Positions 24,606-33,491 are shown, counted from the stretch's first letter. The stretch is 40,430 nucleotides of DNA from Candidatus Poribacteria bacterium (GCA_012270875.1 JAAXHI010000287.1:1-40430); one strand, 5' to 3'. The notes: generated by a model from the sequence alone, not told the origin. Translations and numbers: made by a program.

Positions 24606-25364
24606 ATGCGATTAGATAACAAAATAGCCATTGTCACAGGAGCAGGACGCGGTATCGGCAGAGCCGTAGCCCTTCGGTTTGCTGAAGAAGGAGCGAAAGT
24701 CGTCGTTGATGACGTGAATGATGCTATTGGCACTGAAACCGTTGCTGCGATTACTGATGCAGGCGGCGAGGCAACGTTCATCAACGCTGATGTCTCGAGT
24801 GCTATAGATGCTGAGAGGCTTATTACGGAGGCTGTTGATGCCTACAAGACGGTTGATATTTTGGTGAACAACGCTATCTGCTCCACAGCCGATGTGCTGA
24901 ACAACAATTGGGAGGCGAATTTAGCGGTCGCGCTCCAAGGCACCAGCCACTGTTCTAATGCAGTTATTCCTATAATGCAGGAGGCTGGCGGCGGGAGTAT
25001 TATTAATGTTGCTTCTGTCAATGGACTCATTGGGTTACAAGCGATCCATGCGTATTCTGCTGCGAAAGGCGGTGTTATTGCCTTGACCCGCTCAATGGCA
25101 GTCGCACACGGCAAGGACAACATCCGTATCAACTGTATCTGTCCCGGCACGATTCAGACGGAAGTCTGGGAGCCGATGATCGAACGGAATCCTCAAATTT
25201 TGGACGAAATCACGCCGTGGTATCCGTTAGGACGCATTGGACAACCTATTGACATCGCGAACGCTGCGCTTTTCCTCGCCTCCGATGAAGCCAGTTTTGC
25301 AACGGGTGCGGTCTTTGTCATTGATGGTGGGTTGACAGCAGGCAATCACCAGTTTCCGATTTAA
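24606..25364 (+). CDS. Short-chain dehydrogenase/reductase (SDR)
   Basis: 252 codons from ATG 24606, with GGAG nine bases upstream; an ATG at 24591 has no such site. The NAD(P)-binding TGAGRGIG motif is at residues 11-18, DVNDAIG follows strand 2, and NNA is in place (NNAICS, where most have NNAG). Catalytic serine is in INVASVNG and YxxxK in AYSAAKGG, then NCICPGTIQTEVW and ATGAVFVIDGGLTAG. It is a classical 3-oxoacyl-ACP-reductase-like SDR; substrate unknown. It is the last gene of the plus-strand run before the defence-like island, separated from it by a hairpin repeat. Confidence 0.9.
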   Translation: MRLDNKIAIVTGAGRGIGRAVALRFAEEGAKVVVDDVNDAIGTETVAAITDAGGEATFINADVSSAIDAERLITEAVDAYKTVDILVNNAICSTADVLNNNWEANLAVALQGTSHCSNAVIPIMQEAGGGSIINVASVNGLIGLQAIHAYSAAKGGVIALTRSMAVAHGKDNIRINCICPGTIQTEVWEPMIERNPQILDEITPWYPLGRIGQPIDIANAALFLASDEASFATGAVFVIDGGLTAGNHQFPI

Positions 25365-25372
25365 AAGTAGTA

Positions 25373-25389
25373 GGCAAGCACCGCGTGCC
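25373..25389. repeat. Hairpin repeat, relative of 14463-14479
   Basis: On the minus strand GGCACGCGGTGCTTGCC (7+3+7, one mismatch) followed by TACTAC. It differs from the 14463 element at three positions, and both keep the terminal four pairs and the loop-proximal G-C. Confidence 0.75.
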
Positions 25390-25425
25390 GTCACAAATAC
25401 AAACTACCGAAAAGTATAGGGAAAA

Positions 25426-26751
25426 ATGAATATAAAAGAACCTACCCGAATCTCATCGTTGAGTGAGTTTGTTGAATGGGTAAACCAATTAGGTTCCGGA
25501 AATTATTTATTTCGGGGGGTGCCAAATGCAGAATACAAGATACAAGCGTCTGCTTATCGCCGTCCAAAGGAGGATGACAGAAGTTTTGAAAAATTTCTTC
25601 AAATCAACAGAGATTTAATTACAGATGCAGGACTTCGGGGACACGGCGAGAGAAACGGACGGGAACTTGGAGATTTGGAAATACTTGCTCAACTTCAGCA
25701 TTTTGGGGCAGCTACATGTCTAATTGATTTTACCCGTAATGCACAAGTTGCTCTCTATTTCGCCTGTGAGAAAGACCCCAAGTGGGAAAAGAGACCGCAA
25801 GATTCCGAAAATCCACCAGATGGTAAAGTCTATGTTGTACGTAATGATCCGTTTCAGTTTAAAAAAGTTACACCAGACTTACTGAAAGAAAAGATTAATT
25901 ATTTTTTTCCACGTTTTCAACCCTATGGAAGCGATCGTCAACTGTATCGTTGGGAACCCGGATACCATATTAACCGTGTTATTGCCCAGCAATCCATCTT
26001 CATTTTTGGAGACTACGAATTTGATGAGAATCATGCCTGCATCGTTGAAGAAAGCTGCAAGGCAGATATCCTAACCGAGTTAGAACGGGTATCGGGTATT
26101 ACGCCAGCGACATTGTTCCCTGACTTTGACGGTTTTGCCCGCTTACATCGTGAGGGAAAACCATACACAGCCCCCAGTGCTTCAGACTATTTTAACCTCG
26201 CTATGCAAGCGTCTGGAGAGGTAGCCCTCGAAAATTTTGACAAAGCTATTGAATTAGATCCGCAAGCTTCAGACTATTACGAGTGGCGGGGATACGCGAA
26301 ACGGGCATTGGGGCGTAACGATGACGCTATTGATGACTTTAACAAGATGGTCGAGATAGATGGCAGTCCGTACGCTTATGAAGTGCGAGGAAAAGCATTT
26401 TTAAGATTAAAGCGATACCAACAAGCTATCGCCGACTTTAGTAAGATGATTGAACTAACCCCTGATATTCCGTTTGGTTATATCCGGCGAGGAAAGGCAA
26501 AATGTGAATTAAGGAAGCACCAAGAGGCTATAGCCGACTTTGACACAGCTCTCCAGATAGACCCGAACGATGTTTACACTTATCAGTTGCGAGGACGGAC
26601 AAAGGAACAATTAGGGAATCTGGAGGGTGCTAAAGAGGATTTTCAAAAAGCGTTAACACTTGAACATCAAAGTCGTAGGGCAACGCGCGTAGCTCAAATT
26701 AAGTTTGACCTTCAGCGAATCGAAAGACGCATCGCAGAAAGGAATTCATGA
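25426..26751 (+). CDS. FRG-domain protein fused to C-terminal TPR repeats
   Basis: 441 codons from ATG 25426. Residues ~10-240 are an FRG domain: the namesake YLFRGVPN, then LGDLEILAQLQHFG, CLIDFTRNAQVALYFACE, INRVIAQQSIFIF, and TLFPDFDGFAR. Residues ~250-440 are about five tetratricopeptide units (SDYYEWRGYAKRALGRNDDAI, PFGYIRRGKAKCELRKHQEAI, VYTYQLRGRTKEQLGNLEGAK). The FRG domain is common in bacteria beside restriction and other defence genes, but its activity is not established; the conserved Q-H and D residues suggest an active site (inference). The stop overlaps the next ATG (ATGA). The same two domains recur as separate adjacent genes at 33492 and 34212. Confidence 0.85.
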   Translation: MNIKEPTRISSLSEFVEWVNQLGSGNYLFRGVPNAEYKIQASAYRRPKEDDRSFEKFLQINRDLITDAGLRGHGERNGRELGDLEILAQLQHFGAATCLIDFTRNAQVALYFACEKDPKWEKRPQDSENPPDGKVYVVRNDPFQFKKVTPDLLKEKINYFFPRFQPYGSDRQLYRWEPGYHINRVIAQQSIFIFGDYEFDENHACIVEESCKADILTELERVSGITPATLFPDFDGFARLHREGKPYTAPSASDYFNLAMQASGEVALENFDKAIELDPQASDYYEWRGYAKRALGRNDDAIDDFNKMVEIDGSPYAYEVRGKAFLRLKRYQQAIADFSKMIELTPDIPFGYIRRGKAKCELRKHQEAIADFDTALQIDPNDVYTYQLRGRTKEQLGNLEGAKEDFQKALTLEHQSRRATRVAQIKFDLQRIERRIAERNS

Positions 26752-26864
26752 ACAAATTTTATTTTGGCAATAACTTACAGATTCTTCGGAAGATGAATAA
26801 TACCGCTATTATTTCTTGCACTCATACAGAAAGGACAGGATCCTATGGAAAAAGAAAAATTTGA
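26748..26864 (+). pseudogene. N-terminal stub of a DNA adenine methyltransferase
   Basis: The ATG at 26748 overlaps the FRG-TPR stop and has AAAGGAATTC upstream. It encodes MNKFYFGNNLQILRKM, the typical opening of beta-class site-specific DNA methyltransferases (NKLYYGDNLxILRxx), then loses homology and stops after 38 codons at 26864. It overlaps the start of the type III mod gene. It is best read as a remnant of a methyltransferase gene once cotranscribed with the FRG-TPR gene and replaced by the present mod. Confidence 0.55.
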
Positions 26865-27369
26865 CAAAAAACTGATTAAACTGCTTGAATCCAACTGCGA
26901 CTTTGTTGATGAAGCGGGAGAACTCCTCCGCGCCAACGTTAGAGAACGCGCATGGAAACTTGACCACGACCTTATCAAATTGCTGCTGACCGACAAAGAT
27001 ATTGAGGCAAAATTTTTTAAGGAAATTGAGGGACGTTGGCTCTTCGACAATAACACCTTCGTTGACTATATCACCGACAAAAACTTCTTTGCCGACTCCT
27101 ATACCAAATTCCGTAACAAAATCGGATTGAACATTGACGGAAAATTTCTCGCTGAACGCGGCGAAGTGGCACTTGTCTGGCCATACAAAGATTGTGTTCT
27201 GGAAGGCGGACAAACACGTGAAAAAAAACAAAAAAAGAAACGTAAAGAAATTTTTTTTAATGAAATCCTTGCACCAGACGAAATTAACCGGATGTTCGAT
27301 CCGAAAGTTCTTACAAACTGGAAGCACCACACTCCTGGAGGACATCGACAAATAGGAGGGGGGGGGTAA
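26845..27369 (+). CDS. mod: Type III DNA-methyltransferase Mod, N-terminal part (gene interrupted at a poly-G tract)
   Basis: 174 codons from ATG 26845 (AGGACAGGA upstream). The text is the N-terminal domain of type III Mod subunits: FVDEAGELLRANV, FLAERGEVALVWPYKDCVLEGGQT, KEIFFNEILAPDEINRMF, DPKVLTNWK. The frame runs into nine G (27358-27366) and stops at the TAA directly after. The continuation (VIHDKSFSEIRELKRDEKG, then RENLIIKGNNLIALHTL) is in the frame one base away. With ten (or seven) G the gene is a single frame to 28847, about 667 codons, normal for Mod. In this state only a truncated protein is made, without any catalytic motif. Runs of A8 (27221), A7 (27230) and T8 (27251) are also present. 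Confidence 0.85.
   Translation: MEKEKFDKKLIKLLESNCDFVDEAGELLRANVRERAWKLDHDLIKLLLTDKDIEAKFFKEIEGRWLFDNNTFVDYITDKNFFADSYTKFRNKIGLNIDGKFLAERGEVALVWPYKDCVLEGGQTREKKQKKKRKEIFFNEILAPDEINRMFDPKVLTNWKHHTPGGHRQIGGGG
27358..27366 (+). repeat. Poly-G tract (G9) interrupting mod: likely phase-variation switch
   Basis: Nine consecutive G inside the mod coding sequence. G9 gives a stop codon at 27367-27369; G10 or G7 joins the two halves in frame. Homopolymer G tracts of this length slip during replication and are the known ON/OFF switch in several phase-variable genes. Confidence 0.8.
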
Positions 27370-27599
27370 TACATGATAAGTCATTTAGTGAAATTAGAGA
27401 GCTTAAGCGGGACGAGAAGGGTGTCATTCGCGAGAATCTCATCATCAAGGGCAATAACCTCATTGCACTCCACACCCTCAAAGAACAATTCCGCGGCAAG
27501 GTCAAACTGATTTACATTGACCCGCCTTATAACACTGGTGGGGAAGCAAATATTTTTACCTATAACAACGCTTTCAATCATTCCAGTTGGCTCACCTTC

Positions 27600-28847
27600 A
27601 TGAAAAACAGGTTAGATGTAGCAAAGCAATTCTTGACAGATGATGGGTTTATTGCAATTTCCATTGATAACTATGAACTCTTATACTTGGGAACTTTGGC
27701 AGACGAGATTTTTGGAAGAGAAAACCGCATTTCGGTTCTGACCATCGTTCATCATCCGGCAGGCAAGACGAACAACAATTTTTTCGCGACGACTAACGAA
27801 TTCATGGTGGTTTACGCCAAAAATAGAGAACTCGCAAAGATAAATTTTTTTCAGATGTCCGAAAAAACAGAAAAAACTTACAATCTTGCTGATGAAATTT
27901 CAAAATACAAGCTAGAAAATTTGATGCGAAAGGGTGAAACGAGGAACGCGCGCAGAGAAGATAGACCCAAACAATTTTATCCGATTTATGTCTCCAAAGA
28001 CTTAAAGCAGATTTCTTTGACAAAGGAGGAAAATTATTTTGAAGTTCTTCCAAAAGAAAATGGTATAGAATGGGTTTGGTCAAATTCCCCTTCAACTTTC
28101 CAAAAGAAAATAGATAACAACGAAATTGTAGCTAAAAAGCATAAAGATGGGCACATTCAAATCTTTTTTAAGCGGAGAATAACTGATTACGAAGGCGAGC
28201 GTCCGAAAACGACTTGGATCGATAAAAGGTATAATGCGACAGAACATGGCACAAAACTTTTGGAAAAAATTCTCGGTAAGAAATCTTTTTCATATCCAAA
28301 ATCATTGCATACAATCGTGGATATTGTGAAAATCACGACGGATCCTGGAGACATTATCCTTGATTTCTTCGCTGGTTCAGGCACAACAGGACATGCGGTA
28401 TTAGAACTTAACAAACAAGATAGCGGAACACGTCAGTTTATTCTTGTTGAGCAATTAGAAGAGCATATAACAGTTTGCAAGGAACGACTTGAGCAAGTTA
28501 TTGCGAAAGATGGACTCATGGGAAGGAATTTCCTTTCCTGTGAATTGATGCCTTACAACGAAGTTTTCAGGGAGCGCCTCCAATCAGCAAAGTCAAGCGC
28601 GGAGCTTTTGAACATCTGGTGCGATATGTCAAAAGATTCCGTTCTGAATTGGTATGTCAAACCTCACAAACCGGAGGAGGCAAAAGAACATTTTATCGCT
28701 ATTAATGACGTTGAGAAACAGAAGAAATTGTTAGTGGATATGCTGGATAAGAACCAATTGTATGTCCATCTCTCTGAAATAGAGGATGAGACGTTTAATG
28801 TGAGTGAGGAAGATAAGACGTTAAATCGGGCGTTCTATGCGAATTAA
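27600..28847 (+). CDS. mod: Type III DNA-methyltransferase Mod, C-terminal part
   Basis: Open in frame with homology from 27367 (just after the poly-G tract); the first ATG in this frame is 27600. The full continuation carries KVKLIYIDPPYNTG (catalytic DPPY, about residue 226 of the restored protein) upstream of 27600, then SSWLTFMKNRLDVAKQFL, a central target-recognition region, and ILDFFAGSGTTGHAVLELNKQD (S-adenosylmethionine site, about residue 509). DPPY before FxGxG is the beta-class order used by type III Mod, which methylates N6 of adenine and supplies sequence recognition to Res. A protein started at 27600 would lack DPPY and be inactive, so expression depends on the tract length upstream. 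Confidence 0.85.
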   Translation: MKNRLDVAKQFLTDDGFIAISIDNYELLYLGTLADEIFGRENRISVLTIVHHPAGKTNNNFFATTNEFMVVYAKNRELAKINFFQMSEKTEKTYNLADEISKYKLENLMRKGETRNARREDRPKQFYPIYVSKDLKQISLTKEENYFEVLPKENGIEWVWSNSPSTFQKKIDNNEIVAKKHKDGHIQIFFKRRITDYEGERPKTTWIDKRYNATEHGTKLLEKILGKKSFSYPKSLHTIVDIVKITTDPGDIILDFFAGSGTTGHAVLELNKQDSGTRQFILVEQLEEHITVCKERLEQVIAKDGLMGRNFLSCELMPYNEVFRERLQSAKSSAELLNIWCDMSKDSVLNWYVKPHKPEEAKEHFIAINDVEKQKKLLVDMLDKNQLYVHLSEIEDETFNVSEEDKTLNRAFYAN

Positions 28848-29043
28848 ATGCTGTACTGTAATTTCCAGATGTACAATAAATCGCACTACTATAAGCAATT
28901 CCGTTTGTAGTAGGGAAACCATTCATTGCCCATCAATTACCGAATTATTTTCTCAAACCTCATACAGTTTGTGCTACAACTATCACACGCAAAATGCTTA
29001 ATTTGAATTCACGTTAAATAGTGATATTAGAAGGAATAGTGAA

Positions 29044-30459
29044 ATGACCGAGGAAGGAAAACAGGAACTAACACAGTTACTACAAGAAGCATTGGCGAAT
29101 TTGGAAATACGACCTTATGGCGGATTCGGTGGGTTATCTATAACTCCAGATGAATATAAACGGCATTTACAACGAGCTTGGTCATCTTATTCAAAAAATT
29201 CGCTATGGATTGTGCAACACTTTACAGTTGATATTAGTGGGGAGATAAGATCAAAGATTCTTGAATTCATAAAGGTGGAACTGGATCCGTTTATCTATGA
29301 AGACAAAATCCTCTCCACGTCCATTTTTGTATCCAATCGTGATGTGGGAGGAATTGCGTACAAAAGCAGTCAAACAGACGGTGACCATCTAAGTAGTTTT
29401 TTACAGCAACTTTTGAAAATTTCCATTTTTCGGGGAATTGAAAGAGCAGCATCTGATTTTGAAAAATGCACCAAAGAAATAGAGGGTTCTTTTCAATCCG
29501 TAGTTTTACTTACAGGAATAACGTCAGAGGCAGAAATTCAAGTTTTTGATGGAATCCGTCTTATCCCGCTTTCAAATTCAACTGAGGACCTCCCACGTTG
29601 TTGGGGAGGGCTTCCCAATCCTAATCAAGATTTCTTTAGAAAAATGTTGCTTGTTATTGACTATTCTATATACCCGATATTTCACAACCCTTTCTTACCT
29701 GCAACAACAGAGGACAAATGGGAAGATAAATGGGATATGCAAAAAGAGCGATTTCGGTTTGAGGTGAAAAATAGAGAATTTTCAAATTTTAACGAGGCCG
29801 ATTTTCACGAAACATTCTGCCAGGCACTGTCTTTAGCTTGCAATTCGGCAGTTCAGATTGATACGGTTTGGAATTATATAGCGGAAGACGAACTTTTTAA
29901 TATCAGTGGCAATCGCTCATCTACTTCACCTAAAGGTCCATCGTCTGCAGGGTCTATGAAGATAGAAAAGGCTGAAATAGACGAAGCCAAACGTCTATAC
30001 AAAAAATTGGGCAACCCAAACTCAAACGTTGCCGAAAAATTACAGATATCTATTGATAGATGGATAAAGTCCAAAACATCCAAAGCCCCCGAAGATAAAA
30101 TAATTGATTTAGCAATAGCTTTTGAATCCCTCTACCTATCGAATATACCTGAATCAACCGAATTATCCTTTCGCCTTCGCCTTTATGCTGCTTGGTACTT
30201 AAAGAAAAAAACGAAGGATCGGAAGGACTTAATGAAAATTTTTAATAGGTTATACGATTGGCGTTCCGCTGTTGTCCATAATGGGAAATTACCCGAGAAA
30301 AAAATTAGTAGAACGAAGAAAAGACCTTATACTCAAGAAGAGATATCGGAATTAATCACACAAGCACAAGATTTATGTCAAGAATCAATAATAAATGTTC
30401 TGGAAGATGGCGAATTTCCCGATTGGAACAGTTTAATACTCGGTGAAGAGTCTTTGTAG
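29044..30459 (+). CDS. Large protein with C-terminal Apea-like HEPN domain, within the type III R-M locus
   Basis: 471 codons from ATG 29044 (AGAAGGAATAGTGAA upstream). The first ~320 residues are not recognised. From ~355 the sequence matches Apea-like HEPN domains: IIDLAIAFESLYLSN, LSFRLRLYAAWYLKKK, MKIFNRLYDWRSAVVHNGK, with the HEPN RNase signature R-x4-H at R407 and H412, then a C-terminal helix ISELITQAQDLCQESI. HEPN proteins are often ribonucleases in abortive-infection and toxin systems; some HEPN domains are only structural. It lies between mod and res on the same strand (197 bases after mod, 49 before res), so it is probably part of the same defence unit. No membrane segments seen. 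Confidence 0.75.
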   Translation: MTEEGKQELTQLLQEALANLEIRPYGGFGGLSITPDEYKRHLQRAWSSYSKNSLWIVQHFTVDISGEIRSKILEFIKVELDPFIYEDKILSTSIFVSNRDVGGIAYKSSQTDGDHLSSFLQQLLKISIFRGIERAASDFEKCTKEIEGSFQSVVLLTGITSEAEIQVFDGIRLIPLSNSTEDLPRCWGGLPNPNQDFFRKMLLVIDYSIYPIFHNPFLPATTEDKWEDKWDMQKERFRFEVKNREFSNFNEADFHETFCQALSLACNSAVQIDTVWNYIAEDELFNISGNRSSTSPKGPSSAGSMKIEKAEIDEAKRLYKKLGNPNSNVAEKLQISIDRWIKSKTSKAPEDKIIDLAIAFESLYLSNIPESTELSFRLRLYAAWYLKKKTKDRKDLMKIFNRLYDWRSAVVHNGKLPEKKISRTKKRPYTQEEISELITQAQDLCQESIINVLEDGEFPDWNSLILGEESL

Positions 30460-30508
30460 CGCAAAATTTTAGTTTGCGTGCTACAACTCACTTTACAGGA
30501 AATGTATA

Positions 30509-33118
30509 ATGTCTGAACAATTTCTATATAAACAACTTGATACACTCTCCGATTTTGGAATGCTGAAAAAAGAAATACCCGATAGCATTACGCAAAATTT
30601 GAGTCCTACTTATGAACTTCGTCCCTATCAAGTGGAGGCATTTGCAAGGTTTATTCACTGCTTAAACAACGATTTTCCGAGCAAGCGAAAGCCTTTGCAC
30701 CTGCTGTTCAATATGGCAACCGGTAGCGGTAAGACGCTTATTATGGCGGGCTTAATTCTCTATCTCTATAAACAGGGATATCGTAACTTCCTCTTTTTTG
30801 TCAACGCCGACAACATCATTGAGAAAACAAAAGACAATTTCCTCAACTCAGGATCTTCAAAATACCTTTTCAACAAAAATATCTATTTCAAAAACGACCA
30901 GATTAAGGTGACAGAAGTAGAAAATTTTGAAGCAGTCAACGAGAACGACATCAACGTCCGATTCACCACAATTCAGAAGTTACACAGCGACCTGACAACA
31001 GAAAAAGAGAATGCCTTAACCTTTGACGATTTCAAGAAAAAGAAAATCGTTCTCTTGTCTGATGAAGCGCACCATAGCAATGTCTCTACCAAAAAAGCAC
31101 AACAGATAGAATTGGACCTAACAGGAGAAAAGCCGAATCCAGAGGAAAAACCGACATGGGAAAACACCGTTGAAAAGATATGTAATGCAAACAATGACAA
31201 CCTGTTGCTGGAATTCACCGCCACTTTCGATGACAAAACGCCCGCAATAGTAGAGAAGTATCGGAATAAGGTCATCTACCGCTATGATTTAGTAAAATTT
31301 CGGAATGATAAATACTCGAAAGATATTGAAATTGTGAGGTCGGATTTCAGTCTGCAGGACCGCATCTTGCAGGCAATCATTCTCAATTATTACAAACAGT
31401 CTGTTGCAACAAAATACAAGATTCAACTGAAACCTGTAATTCTCTTCAAAGGAAAAACAATCCCGGACTCCGAAAAGAACAAAGCAGACTTTCATCGATT
31501 TATTGATAGTCTCACCAGAAACGATATTGACAGAATTCGGAGATCTGAAGTTCCGATTATTAAACAGGCGTTTCGCTTTTTTGATAACCATAAAACCAAT
31601 TCCGAGGATTTGGCACGCTATCTAAAAACAGATTTCCAAGAAAAATACTGCCTTGCTGTCAATTCCAAAGTCGAAAGAGAGAAGTATCAGGTGGAGGTAA
31701 ACAGGCTTGAAGAAGAGAACAACCCTATCCGTGCTATTTTTGCTGTGCAGATGCTTAGTGAAGGGTGGGATGTGCTAAACCTGTTCGACATCGTTCGCTG
31801 TTATGATACCGGCAGTACAGGACATAACAAAATTGGAAAAGCGACCATCGCCGAGGCACAACTTATTGGGCGTGGTGCTCGTTATTTTCCTTTTAGCCTG
31901 CCTCCGGAACACGAGGATAAATATATACGCAAATTTGACGAAGACCTCGAGCATGAACTCCGCATCTTAGAAGAATTTCATTACCACAGCATCAACGATT
32001 TGCCCTATATCACTGAGATCAAAAAAGCATTGGTTGAGAGAGGTTTGATGGACGAACAGACCGTGACTCGCAAGTTAAAACTGAAAAACGAATTCAAAGA
32101 AACCGATTTATACAAATACGGCGTTATATGGGTAAACAAACAGGTCTCAAGAGACTATCAACAGGTCAAATCTTTTGAAGATTTAGCATCCTTAAGTGTT
32201 AAAAAGAAATGGCATGAACATACTGTCTATGAAGGGTCTGGAGGCGTAACGGGTATGACAGAGAGTGACCAAACCTATACCACACGGAGCAAAAACAGCC
32301 AAGACATACCGTTAACGGATATAGAAAAGAATATCGTCCAAACAGCCATTGCGCGGAACCCGTTTTTTCGGTTTGCATCACTCAAACAGTATTTTCCACA
32401 GTTGAAATCAATGAGCGAATTTAGAAATTCGGACAGCTTTTTAGGTGGTTTGAAAATCACTTTCAAAGGCAATTTCTCTCAATGGGAAGACGAGGCTTCG
32501 GAGAAACTCAGAGCATGTTGCGATCTTTTAGAAAAGATTGAAACTGAACTTCGCAAAAAAATTACCGAGCACGAAGGGACAAAACACTTTTATAGGGAAC
32601 AAATCCGTGATGTTTTCAAAGCGAAAATTCTGAAACTCAATGCTAAGGGGCCACGCGCTGATGAAAATCACGATGCTGAGCGTATCGCGAAAGCCGAAGA
32701 ATGGTTCGCTTTTAATGGTCTCTACGGCACCAGCGAAGAAAAAGCATTCGTGCAATTTCTACAGACGCAGCTTGAGGAACTACAGAAAACTTACGATGGC
32801 GTTTATCTCATCCGTAATGAGAGACATTTTTATATTTATAATTTCTTTGACGGTAAAGGCTTTCAACCCGACTTCGTCCTCTTTCTGGGTAAAGAAAACG
32901 GCGAAACACTAAGTTACCAACTTTTTATTGAACCCAAAGGTGAACATATTGAAGACTTTGATCGATGGAAAGAAAGCTTTCTGAAAGAGATTGATACCGA
33001 ACGCAAAAGTGAACTCATAATAGAGGATAAAAACTATCGCATTATCGGGTTGCCGTTTTATCAGGAGAAAAATCAAAATGAATTTTGTGAGGCATTTGAT
33101 GAAGCATTACAATTATGA
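30509..33118 (+). CDS. res: Type III restriction enzyme Res subunit (helicase-endonuclease)
   Basis: 869 codons from ATG 30509 (ACAGGAAAT upstream). N-terminal superfamily-2 helicase: YELRPYQVEAFARF, Walker A MATGSGKT with K75, DEAH box SDEAHHSN at ~185-188, ATF motif (LLEFTATFDD), and motif VI region AQLIGRGARYFPF. The C-terminal endonuclease is PD-(D/E)xK: D788 in FQPDFVLFL and E808, K810 in FIEPKGEH, so the enzyme looks intact. It needs Mod to find its site and cuts DNA when it meets unmodified sites on foreign DNA. Because Mod gives the specificity, loss of Mod by phase variation silences Res too, which avoids self-cutting. Confidence 0.93.
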   Translation: MSEQFLYKQLDTLSDFGMLKKEIPDSITQNLSPTYELRPYQVEAFARFIHCLNNDFPSKRKPLHLLFNMATGSGKTLIMAGLILYLYKQGYRNFLFFVNADNIIEKTKDNFLNSGSSKYLFNKNIYFKNDQIKVTEVENFEAVNENDINVRFTTIQKLHSDLTTEKENALTFDDFKKKKIVLLSDEAHHSNVSTKKAQQIELDLTGEKPNPEEKPTWENTVEKICNANNDNLLLEFTATFDDKTPAIVEKYRNKVIYRYDLVKFRNDKYSKDIEIVRSDFSLQDRILQAIILNYYKQSVATKYKIQLKPVILFKGKTIPDSEKNKADFHRFIDSLTRNDIDRIRRSEVPIIKQAFRFFDNHKTNSEDLARYLKTDFQEKYCLAVNSKVEREKYQVEVNRLEEENNPIRAIFAVQMLSEGWDVLNLFDIVRCYDTGSTGHNKIGKATIAEAQLIGRGARYFPFSLPPEHEDKYIRKFDEDLEHELRILEEFHYHSINDLPYITEIKKALVERGLMDEQTVTRKLKLKNEFKETDLYKYGVIWVNKQVSRDYQQVKSFEDLASLSVKKKWHEHTVYEGSGGVTGMTESDQTYTTRSKNSQDIPLTDIEKNIVQTAIARNPFFRFASLKQYFPQLKSMSEFRNSDSFLGGLKITFKGNFSQWEDEASEKLRACCDLLEKIETELRKKITEHEGTKHFYREQIRDVFKAKILKLNAKGPRADENHDAERIAKAEEWFAFNGLYGTSEEKAFVQFLQTQLEELQKTYDGVYLIRNERHFYIYNFFDGKGFQPDFVLFLGKENGETLSYQLFIEPKGEHIEDFDRWKESFLKEIDTERKSELIIEDKNYRIIGLPFYQEKNQNEFCEAFDEALQL

Positions 33119-33134
33119 ACACCAGAAATCCAGT

Positions 33135-33329
33135 TATGAGGCAGCCATCCACAACCCACTCATTGCAGGGACAGCACGTGCGCTGCTGGATACCCCTGAA
33201 GTTCGGCTCTGGCACGATCAGATTATCTCGAAACCCCCGCACGATAACGGGCATTTCGGGTACCATCACGATTTTTTCTTTTAGCCCCTGAGTCCGCCGA
33301 ATATTGTCAGCTGCTGGCTTGCTTTAGAT
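33135..33329 (+). pseudogene. Internal fragment of a PhyH dioxygenase gene
   Basis: 195 bases match 36416-36610 without gaps, roughly nine in ten bases identical by eye, mostly third-position changes. They encode YEAAIHNPLIAGTARALLD to GYHHDFFF, residues 86-151 of the intact PhyH at 36164, with TGG (Trp) changed to a TAG stop. It begins 16 bases after the res stop codon and has no start of its own. Confidence 0.85.
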
Positions 33330-33332
33330 AGT

Positions 33333-33405
33333 GTCAATTCATATCATCTGTGTCATCCGCGATAATCCGCGAAATCTGTGTAATCCGTGATAATCCGCGA
33401 TTCAG
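33333..33405. repeat. Cluster of AATCCGCG/AATCCGTG repeats
   Basis: The stretch reads as successive variants of TCATCCGCG, ATAATCCGCG, TAATCCGTG, ATAATCCGCGATTC. Related pieces occur at 35067-35085, 35952-35965 and 36010-36045. They look like a small interspersed repeat family. Confidence 0.6.
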
Positions 33406-33426
33406 ATAGGTCCGCAAAAATTGAAA

Positions 33427-33455
33427 TTGACAAGCGAGCGTAAACATGGTATGAT
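33427..33455 (+). promoter_or_regulatory. Sigma-70 promoter of the FRG-TPR gene pair
   Basis: Perfect TTGACA (33427-33432), 17 bases, TATGAT (33450-33455), start site near 33462. The surrounding ~40 bases are clearly related to the promoter at 36061-36089. Confidence 0.75.
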
Positions 33456-33491
33456 TTAACATCGGAGAATCCGTTTTGTGGAGAACAGCGT

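Noticed and set aside
26809..27384. 191-codon minus-strand ORF, very rich in Phe and Val
   Set aside because: It is the antisense of the A-rich mod N-terminus; poly-A stretches become poly-Phe. No start site or homology.
27600..28847. The mod C-terminal ORF as an independent methyltransferase starting at ATG 27600
   Set aside because: The conserved frame continues upstream with DPPY to the poly-G tract, so a protein beginning at 27600 would lack the catalytic motif.
33078..33284. 68-codon ORF bridging the end of res and the PhyH fragment
   Set aside because: Its Met is internal to the res frame, and the rest is the truncated PhyH remnant ending at the TAG that replaces Trp.
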